From G963668605 sp963668605 (lineage in GTDB: Bacteria > Acidobacteriota > Terriglobia > Bryobacterales > Bryobacteraceae): a stretch of 64,000 bases of DNA. The stretch is from the NCBI GenBank assembly GCA_963668605.1, contig OY764903.1, positions 2,294,001 through 2,358,000 on the forward strand. The letters run 5' to 3'. Made by a program: the position numbers and the translations under genes. Positions 54,786-63,473 of this stretch are shown here, piece by piece. Under the pieces are notes generated by a model. That model was not told the DNA's origin, searched no databases, and worked only from the letters and a program-made list of their open reading frames with translations. Each line of letters begins with the position of its first letter. The first letter of the stretch is position 1.

Positions 54786-54960
54786 GCGGAACCCCAGTTC
54801 CGCAACCGGCCCCCCGGCCGGTTTCAGGTGTCACCGAGAACGTCACCGCCGCGAATACGCTATTCCGGCGTGATGTAATTCAAGCGACGCTTTCAGCACG
54901 TTCGATGGTCGAATGCCGGCAGGGCGACCTGGGGGTCACCCGCGGACGAGGGCGTCCGCC
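54786..54960. repeat. Intergenic cluster of GC-rich hairpins, copy 2
   Basis: In the 403-bp gap 54,748-55,150, which holds no gene I can support, lie GCGGAACCCCAGTTCCGC (54786-54803), AACCGGCCCCCCGGCCGGTT (54804-54823), an imperfect repeat (54922-54941) and GCGGACGAGGGCGTCCGC (54942-54959), then CCCCCCAG. The last hairpin has the same loop and outer stem as copy 1, with the inner stem pairs changed together. Confidence 0.6.
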
Positions 54961-55150
54961 CCCCAGTTTGCCAACGCGCCTTAAGTATTTTCTATGTCGC
55001 GCACCAGCGCTGAACGCGAGCCTCAATTCGGAGCTCGCACTCTGATAGCATGGATGCCGAATGGTTCAAAGGCGTCGCGTCCCGCAATCGACTCAGCTAC
55101 AAGTCGAGGGAAATCCGCCGGCAGATATCGTAAGAAAGGATTCTAAGTTT

Positions 55151-56185
55151 ATGTTGAGTAGGAGAGGCTTCCTGGGCGCTGCCATTCCGGCAGTTGCGGC
55201 CGCGACTGCACGCACGCCGGTGAAGCTTGGGGTGGCCGTAGGCTGCATCAGCGCGAATAAATGGACGCCGTATCAGTACCTGGATTATCTGGCTAAGATC
55301 GGGGTCCAGGTGGGTCAGTTTCCCATCGCCGCGTTGGGAGTGAATCCGATGACGCCCGATGAAGACGCGCTGCAACGCGTCCACGGCTACGCCGGGAAAT
55401 TGGGCATCGCGATGTCGCTTTCAGGCGGATCGATCTGCCCGAGTGCGAGTGCGTTCAACGCAAAGCTGGGCACTGCGGAAGAACAGATCGCGCGCGGCCT
55501 GAAGATCTCGCGCATTTTCGGAGCGACCACGATGCGTGTGGTGACGGGCAGCGCCAAGGAGCGTCCCGAAATCGAGAAGCACATCGCAAATACCACTAAG
55601 GTATTGAAAGGCATGCGCTCGCGAATTCGGGATTCGGGCGTCAAAATCGCCTTGGAGAATCACGGCGGCGATGTCCAGGCTCGCGAAGTCAAGGCGATGA
55701 TAGAAGACGTCGGCAGCGATATCCTCGGCGTTTGCATCGACACGGGCAATCCGCTCTGGGTGCTGGAGGATCCGCACCTCACGCTGGAGTTGCTCGGTCC
55801 TGTGTCGATTGACAACCACGTCCGCGACACGGCCATCTGGCGTGTGCCCGAAGGCGTGGCGGTCCGCTGGGTCAACATGGGCGAGGGTAATGTGGACATC
55901 GACGGATGGGTAAAGAAGTTTGTGCAGACGCATCCCGGACAAGCAATAACATTTGAGAACATCGTCTCGCCGGAGCCGCGAATTATTCGAGTTTTCGACC
56001 GTGAAACTTTCAAGGATTATCCTAAAATGCCGGCATCGGATTTGAGCCGCTATCTCGCCCTTGCGGAACGGGGAAAAGCGGTTCCCGCCGTCCCTCCGAC
56101 GCCAGGAAAGAGCCGGGGCCAGCAGCAGTGTGACGATCTGGAAGTTTGCGTACGCTATACCCGTAAACTGCTTGAGAACATGTGA
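55151..56185 (+). CDS. Tat-exported sugar-phosphate isomerase/epimerase-like TIM-barrel protein
   Basis: This protein has 344 residues from the ATG at 55151; an earlier opening at 55061 lacks a start signal. The Tat signal is LSRRGFLGAAI. The barrel belongs to the xylose-isomerase-like/AP-endonuclease-2 family: VKIALENHGG and GVCIDTGNPLW carry the conserved Glu, His and Asp metal ligands, and later SIDNHVRD and FENIV complete the site. Exported members are common in Solibacteres and Planctomycetes; the substrate is unknown. Confidence 0.8.
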   Translation: MLSRRGFLGAAIPAVAAATARTPVKLGVAVGCISANKWTPYQYLDYLAKIGVQVGQFPIAALGVNPMTPDEDALQRVHGYAGKLGIAMSLSGGSICPSASAFNAKLGTAEEQIARGLKISRIFGATTMRVVTGSAKERPEIEKHIANTTKVLKGMRSRIRDSGVKIALENHGGDVQAREVKAMIEDVGSDILGVCIDTGNPLWVLEDPHLTLELLGPVSIDNHVRDTAIWRVPEGVAVRWVNMGEGNVDIDGWVKKFVQTHPGQAITFENIVSPEPRIIRVFDRETFKDYPKMPASDLSRYLALAERGKAVPAVPPTPGKSRGQQQCDDLEVCVRYTRKLLENM

Positions 56186-56277
56186 TCCAGGAACGACGGC
56201 TACGCTATCGCCGCCGGGTGCATTCGTAGTATCCTGGAATTTGACAGTCACTCTTTGAGAGTTGGAGGTGTGTTTCT

Positions 56278-57441
56278 ATGAAGGCAATTATGGGCAAACT
56301 CGCCCTTCTCGTTTTTTCCCTTTCCATTTTCGCAGGCCTGTCGCTGGCCCAGACGTCGTCGCTCGAAGGCGATGTCAAAGGCGAAGATGGAGCGATGCTG
56401 AAGGGCGCTCTCGTAAAGATCGAGCGCACGGACATCAAGGGCAGCTATAAAGTCAAGACGGACAAGAAGGGCCACTACTTCCACACCGGCCTGCCGCTTG
56501 GCATGTATAACATTACTGTCGAAGTGGACGGAAAAGATAAGGATTTCGTGAAGGGCGTTCGCACCCGTCTCGGCGATCCCACACCGGTTAACTTCGACTT
56601 GCAGCGCAAGGCGCAGAAATCCCAGGCCCTCGCGAAGGCCGCCGAAAGCGGCACGCTCACCAAGGAGCAGGCTCGCGAGATGAGTCCCGAAGAGAAGGCC
56701 GCCATGGAGAAGCAATTGAAAGAGCGCTCCGCGGCAATGGCCAAGAACAAGGCGTTGAACGACGCTTTCAATCAGGGCATGGAAGGGCTCAAGGCCAAGA
56801 ACTTCGATGTCTCCATCGAGGCGTTTAACAAGGCCGCCGAGATGGACGCCAAGCAGCACGTGATCTGGGGCAACATGGCCGAAGCGTACATGGGCCTGTC
56901 CGGCACAAAGACCGGCGCCGAACAGCAGGCCGCCTTCGACAAAGCGATGGACGCTTACAAGAAGGCTCTTGAATTGAAACCGGACGACGCGGCCTATCAC
57001 AACAACTTCGCGCTGGCCCTCGCCAAGCAGAAGAAGTTCCCCGAAGCGCAGGCCGAACTTGAAAAGGCCGCGCAGATCAACCCCGCGGGCGCTGGACAGT
57101 ATTACTACAACCTAGGCGCAGTGCTCGTCAACATTGGCCAGTTGGAACCGGCCGGCGAAGCCTTCAAGAAGGCGATCGATTCCGACCCCAAGTATGCCAA
57201 CGCGCAGTATCAGTATGGCGTCTATCTGATCTCGAAGGCGACCACGACACCGGATGGCAAGATCATCCCGCCGCCGGGAACTAAGGAAGCGTTCGAGAAG
57301 TACCTCGAACTCGAGCCGACCGGGCCGTTCGCCGATGCCTCCAAGGGCATGCTGGAAACGATCGGCACCACCGTGCAGACGCAGTACAAGAACCCCAATC
57401 CTCCGCCAGCGGCAAAGAAAGCCGCGCCGAAGAAGAAGTAG
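56278..57441 (+). CDS. Exported TPR protein with N-terminal carboxypeptidase-regulatory domain
   Basis: This protein has 387 residues. A GGAGG lies 12 bases before the ATG. Signal peptide (ending LSLAQ), a regulatory-type beta-sandwich (about 26-105, HYFHTGLPLGMYNITVEV), a charged linker, and tetratricopeptide repeats (about 165-345, with AYKKALELKPDDAAYHN and later PAGEAFKKAIDSDP). The C-terminus is Lys-rich. The TPRs suggest a periplasmic scaffold. A strong terminator follows. Confidence 0.8.
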   Translation: MKAIMGKLALLVFSLSIFAGLSLAQTSSLEGDVKGEDGAMLKGALVKIERTDIKGSYKVKTDKKGHYFHTGLPLGMYNITVEVDGKDKDFVKGVRTRLGDPTPVNFDLQRKAQKSQALAKAAESGTLTKEQAREMSPEEKAAMEKQLKERSAAMAKNKALNDAFNQGMEGLKAKNFDVSIEAFNKAAEMDAKQHVIWGNMAEAYMGLSGTKTGAEQQAAFDKAMDAYKKALELKPDDAAYHNNFALALAKQKKFPEAQAELEKAAQINPAGAGQYYYNLGAVLVNIGQLEPAGEAFKKAIDSDPKYANAQYQYGVYLISKATTTPDGKIIPPPGTKEAFEKYLELEPTGPFADASKGMLETIGTTVQTQYKNPNPPPAAKKAAPKKK

Positions 57442-57452
57442 TTACTCAAAGC

Positions 57453-57480
57453 GGGGGCGTTCCCAACGGACGCCCCCTTT
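57453..57480 (+). terminator. Rho-independent terminator
   Basis: GGGGGCGT and ACGCCCCC form an eight-pair stem around a nine-base loop, followed by TTT. It lies 12 bases after the TPR gene stop. Confidence 0.75.
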
Positions 57481-57483
57481 CTC

Positions 57484-57765
57484 ATGATTCGTTTCCTCGT
57501 CTTTTGCCTCGTCTCCGTCTTCCTGATCACACTGGTCAGAGCTTTCATCGGTATTATCCTAAAAGGTTTCGCCGAGCTTATGAATCCACATGAGCAGGAC
57601 AGCGCCACGGCGGGCGCTCAGCAGGTTCCGGCCGGCGGAGTGCTTCGCAAGGACCCGGTCTGCGGCACCTACGTCGCCGAAATCTCGTCCACCAAGCTCA
57701 CCGTCAAAGGCGAAACCATCCATTTCTGTTCGAGCGAGTGCAGGGACAAGTTTACGAAGACCTAG
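57484..57765 (+). CDS. Small membrane-anchored YHS-domain protein
   Basis: This protein has 93 residues. One N-terminal helix (about 3-25) anchors it. The C-terminal half has DPVCGTYVAE and HFCSSECRDKF, the YHS/TRASH-type metal-binding pattern. It begins three bases after the terminator T-run, so it must have its own promoter or rely on read-through. It probably binds a soft metal; partner unknown. Confidence 0.75.
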   Translation: MIRFLVFCLVSVFLITLVRAFIGIILKGFAELMNPHEQDSATAGAQQVPAGGVLRKDPVCGTYVAEISSTKLTVKGETIHFCSSECRDKFTKT

Positions 57766-57798
57766 GTCCTGGAACCACTTCCCGCGAGGGACAACTCA

Positions 57799-58845
57799 AT
57801 GAAGCTCCATGTGATTGCAGAACGTCTTGGCTGCCAACTGGAAGGCGATGGCGCAATCGAAATCAGCGGCGTCTCGGGCATGGAACAGGCGGCGCCGGAT
57901 CAACTCACTTTTCTCGCGAATCCAAAATACGCGCATAAAGTTAAGCACACGCGCGCCGCTGCGATACTGGTGACCGAACGCGTCCAGGATCTGCCCATCG
58001 CGTCACTGATCTCCGCCAACCCCTATCTCGATTTCGCACGCGCACTGGCGCTCTTCTACCAGGCGCCACGGCCGGCGCCCGGCATCCATCCGCTGGCCTC
58101 GATCGCGGCTTCCGCGGAGGTCGGCGCGAATGCGTCCATCGGCCCATTCGCCGTAGTCGGGGAACGGGTTCGCATCGGCCGCAACGCTGTGCTGCACCCG
58201 CATGTGGTCGTCTATGAGGGCGCGGTGATCGGAGATGATTTTCTGGGGCATTCCGGCTGTGTGGTCCGCGAATTCTGCCAGATCGGCAATCGTGTCATTC
58301 TGCAAAACGGCGTCATCGTGGGCGGCGACGGCTTCGGCTTTGCCAAACGCTCCGACGGCACGCACAGCAAGATTCCGCAGTCCGGCATCACGGTGATTGA
58401 GGACGATGTCGAGATCCAGACGCTGAGTTCGGTCGACCGCGCCACAGTCGGCGAATCGCGCGTCAAACGCGGCGCCAAAATCGACAGTCTGGTTCAGGTG
58501 GGCCATGCCTGCGTCGTCGGAGAAGACAATATCATCTGCGCGCAAACGGGTCTCGCCGGGAGCACGATCCTCGAAAAGAATGTGCTGCTGGCCGGGCAGG
58601 TCGGCGTCTCCGGGCATCTCACAATTCACGACGATGTGATTGTCTATGCGCAGAGCGGCATCGGCGGCGACCTCAAGGCGGGCTCCGTTGTTTCCGGCTC
58701 GCCGGCTTTCGAGCGCAACGACTGGCTGCGCGCGATCACTGCCTTCCAGCGTCTCGGGGACATCCAGAAGACGGTGCGACAATTGGAGAGAAAACTTGCG
58801 GCCCTCGAAGCCGGCACGAAAAGGAATCCCACAGAGCATGAGTGA
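57799..58845 (+). CDS. lpxD: UDP-3-O-acylglucosamine N-acyltransferase LpxD
   Basis: This protein has 348 residues. The N-terminal uridine-binding domain (1-100; GVSGMEQAAPDQLTFLANPKY) is followed by left-handed beta-helix hexapeptide repeats (about 105-290) and a C-terminal helix. The catalytic His of LpxD enzymes falls in the LGHSGC/QVGHAC region. It adds the second acyl chain in lipid A assembly, cytoplasmic face. No other lpx gene is adjacent. It overlaps the next gene by eight bases. Confidence 0.92.
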   Translation: MKLHVIAERLGCQLEGDGAIEISGVSGMEQAAPDQLTFLANPKYAHKVKHTRAAAILVTERVQDLPIASLISANPYLDFARALALFYQAPRPAPGIHPLASIAASAEVGANASIGPFAVVGERVRIGRNAVLHPHVVVYEGAVIGDDFLGHSGCVVREFCQIGNRVILQNGVIVGGDGFGFAKRSDGTHSKIPQSGITVIEDDVEIQTLSSVDRATVGESRVKRGAKIDSLVQVGHACVVGEDNIICAQTGLAGSTILEKNVLLAGQVGVSGHLTIHDDVIVYAQSGIGGDLKAGSVVSGSPAFERNDWLRAITAFQRLGDIQKTVRQLERKLAALEAGTKRNPTEHE

Positions 58846-59635
58846 ATTTGTACGCCCTCCCCGTCCTCCCGTCGCGTATAAGGATGAGCAGTTTCTGGAC
58901 AGCTCCGACGCGCGGGCGCTGCGAATTCTCTCGGAGTTTCTCAAGCCGCTGAACCATTTCAAGCGCGAAAAAATCCACGACACGATCGTGTTCTTCGGTT
59001 CCGCGCGCATTCACGACGACAACGGTCCGATGTCGCGCTATTACCGTGAGGCGCGAGAACTCTCGCGCATGCTCACGGAATGGTCGGACGCTCTGGAGAA
59101 TTCGCACCGCCGCTTCGTAGTCTGCACAGGCGGAGGCCCCGGCATTATGGAGGCGGCCAATCGCGGCGCGTACGATGCGGGTGGCAAGAACGTGGGGCTT
59201 AATATCGGCCTGCCGTCCGAGCAGTGGCCCAATCCCTACATCACTCCGGAGTTGTGCTTCGAGTTCCACTACTTCTTCATGCGCAAGTTCTGGTTTGCGT
59301 ATCTGGCCAAAGCGCTGGTCGTATTCCCGGGTGGTTTCGGCACGCTCGATGAACTGATGGAACTGCTCACGCTCGCGCAAACACAGAAGCTGCAGAAGAA
59401 GATCGTGATTCTGCTGTATGGCGAGTCGTTCTGGAAAGAGGTTCTCAATTTTGACGCGATGGTGCGCCACGGAGTCATCAGCAAGTCGGATCTCGATCTG
59501 TTCAGCTTCGCCGACGACCCGGCCACTGCCTTTGAGTTCCTGAAATCTGGTCTCACGCGCTATTACCTGAACCCGGCAGAGCCACTTCCGGAGCACGAGG
59601 AGAAGACGCCAGCCATCGCTAAGTCGCGGATCTAG
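58838..59635 (+). CDS. LOG-family (lysine-decarboxylase-like) nucleotide monophosphate hydrolase
   Basis: This protein has 265 residues from the ATG at 58838. GGGPGIMEAANRGA and PGGFGTLDELMEL are the two hallmark motifs of LOG proteins, which hydrolyse nucleoside 5'-monophosphates (cytokinin activation in plants; often called lysine decarboxylase in error). The extended N-terminus, FFGSARIH and the long C-terminus suit the larger bacterial subgroup. It overlaps lpxD, so it is probably co-expressed with it. Confidence 0.85.
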   Translation: MSEFVRPPRPPVAYKDEQFLDSSDARALRILSEFLKPLNHFKREKIHDTIVFFGSARIHDDNGPMSRYYREARELSRMLTEWSDALENSHRRFVVCTGGGPGIMEAANRGAYDAGGKNVGLNIGLPSEQWPNPYITPELCFEFHYFFMRKFWFAYLAKALVVFPGGFGTLDELMELLTLAQTQKLQKKIVILLYGESFWKEVLNFDAMVRHGVISKSDLDLFSFADDPATAFEFLKSGLTRYYLNPAEPLPEHEEKTPAIAKSRI

Positions 59636-59674
59636 AACCAGACCCGTTATGTTAGCTATGTCACTGTCTTTGAA

Positions 59675-60427
59675 ATGGTTATTCCTCGCGTACTGACCGG
59701 ACTGCTACTCGCCTCGACCGCATTCGGCTGGAGTGCGCGAGGCCATCGCATTGTCGCGATGATCGCGGAAAAGCATCTTTCGTCCAACGCGGCTTTGCAT
59801 GTACGCGAACTCCTCGGCCCAGACTCGATGGCGTCCGTGTCGGCGTGGTCCGACAAGGTTCGCGGCAACCGGCGCTATGGTTCGAGTTGCCATTTCGTAA
59901 ACATCCCGGTCGAGGCGAGCAATCCCGACCCAGACCGTTTCTGTCCCGCAGACGGTTGCATTTTCTCGAAGCTCGACGAATTTGCCGCAATGCTGCGCAC
60001 CACCTCCGGCAAGTCCCCGGAACGCGTCGATGCGCTGAAATTCGTGATCCACTTCGTCGCCGATCTGCATCAACCACTGCACGTCGGCAATCAGGGCGAC
60101 CGCGGCGGCAACGATCGCCAGGTGAGATTCTTCGGGAAACCCACGAATCTGCATGCGGTCTGGGACCGCGAGCTGTTGCAGCGCGTATGCGGCAACGAAC
60201 GGAAGTGCGTCCAGCGTCTCGAAGGCACGGCGCAGGCTCGCTGGTCCGGCGGCTCCACGCACGAATGGACGCTCGAGTCGTACTCGGTGGCGCGCAACGT
60301 GGCCTACGTCAATCTCAGCGCGAACCTGGGAGATGCCTATCTTGCGCAGTGTGCGCCGTCGGTCCTGGTGCAGTTGGAAAAGGCAGGTCTACGGCTCGCC
60401 GCTCTGCTCGACGAGATGTGGAAATGA
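59675..60427 (+). CDS. Exported S1/P1-type zinc nuclease
   Basis: This protein has 250 residues. The signal peptide ends before Trp19, whose exposed amino group is a zinc ligand in this family (GWSARGH). HFVADLHQPLHVG, GGNDRQVRF and LHAVWDRELL supply further His and Asp ligands. It would degrade single-stranded DNA or RNA in the periplasm. Its 3' end overlaps the opposing ferredoxin gene by 113 bases. Confidence 0.88.
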   Translation: MVIPRVLTGLLLASTAFGWSARGHRIVAMIAEKHLSSNAALHVRELLGPDSMASVSAWSDKVRGNRRYGSSCHFVNIPVEASNPDPDRFCPADGCIFSKLDEFAAMLRTTSGKSPERVDALKFVIHFVADLHQPLHVGNQGDRGGNDRQVRFFGKPTNLHAVWDRELLQRVCGNERKCVQRLEGTAQARWSGGSTHEWTLESYSVARNVAYVNLSANLGDAYLAQCAPSVLVQLEKAGLRLAALLDEMWK

Positions 60428-60635
60428 CTGCCGCGCCGGACCGCGCGTTGCTTTTCACTATGCCATCGCTAGGACACGCATCGGCGCATTGCGCCTGCTC
60501 CGCGAAGCCGAGGCACTCCGTGCAAAGATGCGGGTTGATGCGATAGACCGGGTAAGCTATAGAAATCGCGTGATTCGGGCAGACGTGCAAGCAACTCCCG
60601 CAACACTCACATTTTTCCGTGATCCAATATGCCAT
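60315..60635 (-). CDS. YfhL-like 2[4Fe-4S] ferredoxin
   Basis: This protein has 106 residues from the ATG at 60635 (an opening 21 codons earlier also exists). CECCGSCLHVCP and CTECLGFAEQAQCADACP form the two clusters, the second with the long insert of YfhL/Fdx-type ferredoxins. Usual length is about 85; the last 37 codons here lie over the nuclease gene on the other strand. An electron carrier; partner unknown. Confidence 0.75.
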   Translation of the reverse strand: MAYWITEKCECCGSCLHVCPNHAISIAYPVYRINPHLCTECLGFAEQAQCADACPSDGIVKSNARSGAAVISTSRRAERRAVDLPFPTAPGPTAHTAQDRHLPGSR

Positions 60636-60741
60636 CACTCGGTCCTCATTCCGAAGTCTCTCCAGTATATTGCAATATTGCAGCTCCGGCTGTGACAAGA
60701 GTCACTGCCGCGGCGTGGGTCCCGCGATATCCTGAAGGCAC

Positions 60742-61788
60742 GTGGCGACGGCGACTCCAACCTTGGCAACGGCAAGAAAAAAGCTAGTCCGTCGAGGTGC
60801 GCCCGACAGTTCGCAGGCCTTGCGCCGCACGATACAGCTCCTCTTCTTTGCGCTCAACGTTTGGATTGGCGTGCAGTTCTTCCTCTTCGTGCGCTACTTC
60901 GAAAACGGCGGACAGGGTCTCCGCGTTTCGCGTCCGCCCGGCGTGGAGGGCTGGTTGCCGATCGCCTCGCTGATGAACCTGAAGGTGCTGCTGCTGACTG
61001 GATCGGTGCCGCAGATCCACCCCGCCGGGCTGTTTCTGTTGCTCGCTTTCGCCGGAATTTCGCTGCTGCTGCGCAAAGCGTTTTGCAGTTGGCTGTGCCC
61101 CGTGGGAACGCTTTCGGAGTACCTCTGGAAGCTCGGCAGAAGAACGTTCCGCCGCACTTTCAGTTTGCCGCGTTGGGCCGACATTCCTGTCCGAGGACTG
61201 AAATACATCCTGCTTGGGCTGTTTCTCTATGCCGTGTTGAGCATGCCTGTCCCCGCGATCCAGGACTTTCTCGGTGGCCCCTACGGCATCATCTCCGACG
61301 TCAAGATGCTGAACTTCTTTCGCTTTCTGCGCGTAGCCGGCACGGTGATACTGGGGATCCTGGTGATCGCCTCGATCTTCATACAGAATTTCTGGTGCCG
61401 CTATCTGTGCCCCTATGGCGCGTTGATGGGCTTCTTCAGCATGCTCAGTCCCGCAAAGATCCGCCGCGCAGCCGATCCCTGCATCGATTGCGGCAAGTGC
61501 GCCAAAGCGTGTCCATCGCTGCTTCCCGTCGACAAGCTGATCACGATCAACTCAGCGGAATGCACGGGCTGCCTGGAGTGCGTTGCCGTCTGCCCGGCCG
61601 AAGGCGCGCTGGCGCTGTCCTTGCCGTCCAAGCGGCCGATTCCTGCTTGGCTCATGGCGGCAGGCATCACCTGCCTGTTTCTCGGCGTCGCCGGATACGC
61701 GCGACTGGCGGGCTACTGGCACACGGAAATCCCGGATCAAGTCTATCTGGAACTGATTCCGCACGCGAACGAGTTCGGTCATCCCTGA
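60742..61788 (+). CDS. Membrane 4Fe-4S protein of the NapH/CcoG type
   Basis: This protein has 348 residues with a GTG start and GAAGG upstream. Four to five helices carry the paired CSWLCPVG and CRYLCPYG motifs of NapH/NosR/CcoG proteins. Two cytoplasmic 4Fe-4S sites follow: CIDCGKCAKACP and CTGCLECVAVCP. A last helix closes the protein. It likely moves electrons from quinol to a periplasmic or soluble partner. It is 107 bases from the divergent ferredoxin gene, a possible partner. The 61,789-62,071 gap shows no gene. Confidence 0.82.
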   Translation: MATATPTLATARKKLVRRGAPDSSQALRRTIQLLFFALNVWIGVQFFLFVRYFENGGQGLRVSRPPGVEGWLPIASLMNLKVLLLTGSVPQIHPAGLFLLLAFAGISLLLRKAFCSWLCPVGTLSEYLWKLGRRTFRRTFSLPRWADIPVRGLKYILLGLFLYAVLSMPVPAIQDFLGGPYGIISDVKMLNFFRFLRVAGTVILGILVIASIFIQNFWCRYLCPYGALMGFFSMLSPAKIRRAADPCIDCGKCAKACPSLLPVDKLITINSAECTGCLECVAVCPAEGALALSLPSKRPIPAWLMAAGITCLFLGVAGYARLAGYWHTEIPDQVYLELIPHANEFGHP

Positions 61789-62071
61789 TAGATCACTCTT
61801 CTTCGACGTTGACACTTGAAATGCTCTCGCCTCCGGTCGCTGGCGCCGTTCCCGGTGTGGCGCCGGGGGTGGCGATCCGATTGACACGGACGCATTCACG
61901 GTGCTGGGAGCGCTAGCGACCAGAGGCTGCAATTGCACCATATTTCGTCGATGCGAAGAATTTCCACCTTCGGACGCTGGCGCGGCAGTGTTCAACATCC
62001 GCGGCAATTCCCTAAATAATTCGAAAAAATCTGCCGCCGATCGCCTTCTTCGTGCGTAGTTATGTAGTGAG

Positions 62072-62611
62072 ATGGGCGGAATGGCGGAAACACTGACGGT
62101 AGCTGGCGCGAGGGACGACGCCGGCTTCGCGGCTCTCGTGCGCCAGCACCAGGCGATGGTTTTCAGTATCGCCTACCACTTCTTCATGGACCGCGATGCC
62201 GCCGAAGAGTTGTCCCAGGATGTTTTTCTGAAACTCCATCGCAATCTTCCCGGCTTGAAGTCGCCCGAGCATGTCACTTCGTGGCTGCGCAAAGTGACTA
62301 GTCACCGTTGCATCGATCTCGCCCGGCGCCGCAAGGTCTGCGCATTTCTTGGGCTCGACCAGGTGGCGGAACCGGCTGCGCCCGTGCCGGAGTGCGATCC
62401 GCTGCGCTCGGAATTTCTGAAACGGCTGGTGGCCTCGCTTCCCGAACAGGCGCGCCTGCTGATTATCTTGCGCTATGAGGAGGAGATGCCGGTCGAGGAG
62501 ATCGCGGCAACGCTCGGCATCAAGTCCGGCACGGTGAAGAGCCAGTTGAATCGTACGCTCGCGGTTCTGCGTGAAAAAGCCGGCCGGGCCATGGGAGAGA
62601 AAGCAGTATGA
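62072..62611 (+). CDS. ECF RNA polymerase sigma factor (second)
   Basis: This protein has 179 residues. Region 2: FSIAYHFFMDRDAAEELSQD and WLRKVTSHRCIDLARR; region 4: LPEQARLLIILRYEEEM and VEEIAATLGIKSGTVKSQL. It overlaps the following small membrane-protein gene by four bases, the usual sigma/anti-sigma layout. Target promoters were not identified. Confidence 0.88.
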   Translation: MGGMAETLTVAGARDDAGFAALVRQHQAMVFSIAYHFFMDRDAAEELSQDVFLKLHRNLPGLKSPEHVTSWLRKVTSHRCIDLARRRKVCAFLGLDQVAEPAAPVPECDPLRSEFLKRLVASLPEQARLLIILRYEEEMPVEEIAATLGIKSGTVKSQLNRTLAVLREKAGRAMGEKAV

Positions 62612-62910
62612 ACATCGAAGACAATTTGCGAGCGGCGCTTCGTCGTGAAGATCCGCATCCGGGCTTCGCGAGCCGCGTACTCGAGCGCATGCCGCCGCGC
62701 CGGAATCACGCGTGGCGGCATTGGCGCTGGGCTGCTGCTGCGGCCGTCTTGGCTGTGTTCGTCTTCTCCGGGGTTGAGTACCGCCGCGCACAGCAACGGA
62801 CGGCTGGCGAGCGCGCAAAGCAGCAGTTGATGCTGGCGTTGCAAATTACAGGGTCGAAGATCCATGTTGTGCAACAGAAGATTCAAATGTTAGATCACGA
62901 AACGAACTGA
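62608..62910 (+). CDS. Small membrane protein, candidate anti-sigma factor
   Basis: This protein has 100 residues. It has a charged N-terminus with a short helix, one hydrophobic segment (about 43-58) and a basic periplasmic-facing tail. There is no Cys-based zinc finger, so if it restrains the sigma factor it does so by another fold. The assignment is from gene order and topology. Confidence 0.6.
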   Translation: MNIEDNLRAALRREDPHPGFASRVLERMPPRRNHAWRHWRWAAAAAVLAVFVFSGVEYRRAQQRTAGERAKQQLMLALQITGSKIHVVQQKIQMLDHETN

Positions 62911-62918
62911 GGACTCTT

Positions 62919-63473
62919 ATGAAGTATCTGATTTCGCTGTGCGCGCTATGTGGCTTGTCTGCGTTCGGGCAGCCAATCAAGTTTCCGCCAAGCTTCGAGA
63001 AGCTCTCCAAGATCGCGGTGGAATCCGTCGATCTGAATCTGGATGCCAGCATGCTTAAGATGGGATCCGGATTCCTCTCCAACAAGAAGCCCGACGAAGC
63101 CAAGGCCAAGGATCTCGTTTCGAAGTTAAAGGGAATCCACATCAGAAGCTTCGAGTTCGACAAACCCGGACTGTACCAGGATTCCGACGTCGCTGAGTTG
63201 CGCGCGCAATTTCAAGCACCCGAGTGGTCGCCAATGCTCTCCTCCGTATCGAACAAACAAGGCAAAGCAAAGGAGACCGTGCACATGCTGATTCGCACGG
63301 AGAAGGGTCAGAAGACCGGATTCGTGATCGTGGCGGCTGAACCGAAGGAACTCACGGTGGTCTATATCGAAGGCCAGATCAATCCGGATGAACTCGGAGC
63401 GTTAGGCGGGAATTTTGGAATTCCGAAGATTGAGGCGTTTCACGGGACGCCGCAGTCAAGCAGGAAGGAATGA
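62919..63473 (+). CDS. DUF4252-like exported protein
   Basis: This protein has 184 residues with a signal peptide (ending SAFGQ). VVYIEGQINPDELGALGG near the end is the DUF4252 signature; the middle alternates strands and helices. It is third in the ECF sigma unit, eight bases after the previous gene. Function unknown, probably periplasmic or lipoprotein-like. Its end overlaps the opposing radical SAM gene by 95 bases. Confidence 0.7.
   Translation: MKYLISLCALCGLSAFGQPIKFPPSFEKLSKIAVESVDLNLDASMLKMGSGFLSNKKPDEAKAKDLVSKLKGIHIRSFEFDKPGLYQDSDVAELRAQFQAPEWSPMLSSVSNKQGKAKETVHMLIRTEKGQKTGFVIVAAEPKELTVVYIEGQINPDELGALGGNFGIPKIEAFHGTPQSSRKE

Noticed and set aside
54752..55045. 97-codon plus-strand frame after the protease gene
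   Set aside because: It runs through the hairpin cluster, has odd composition and no recognisable motif or start signal.
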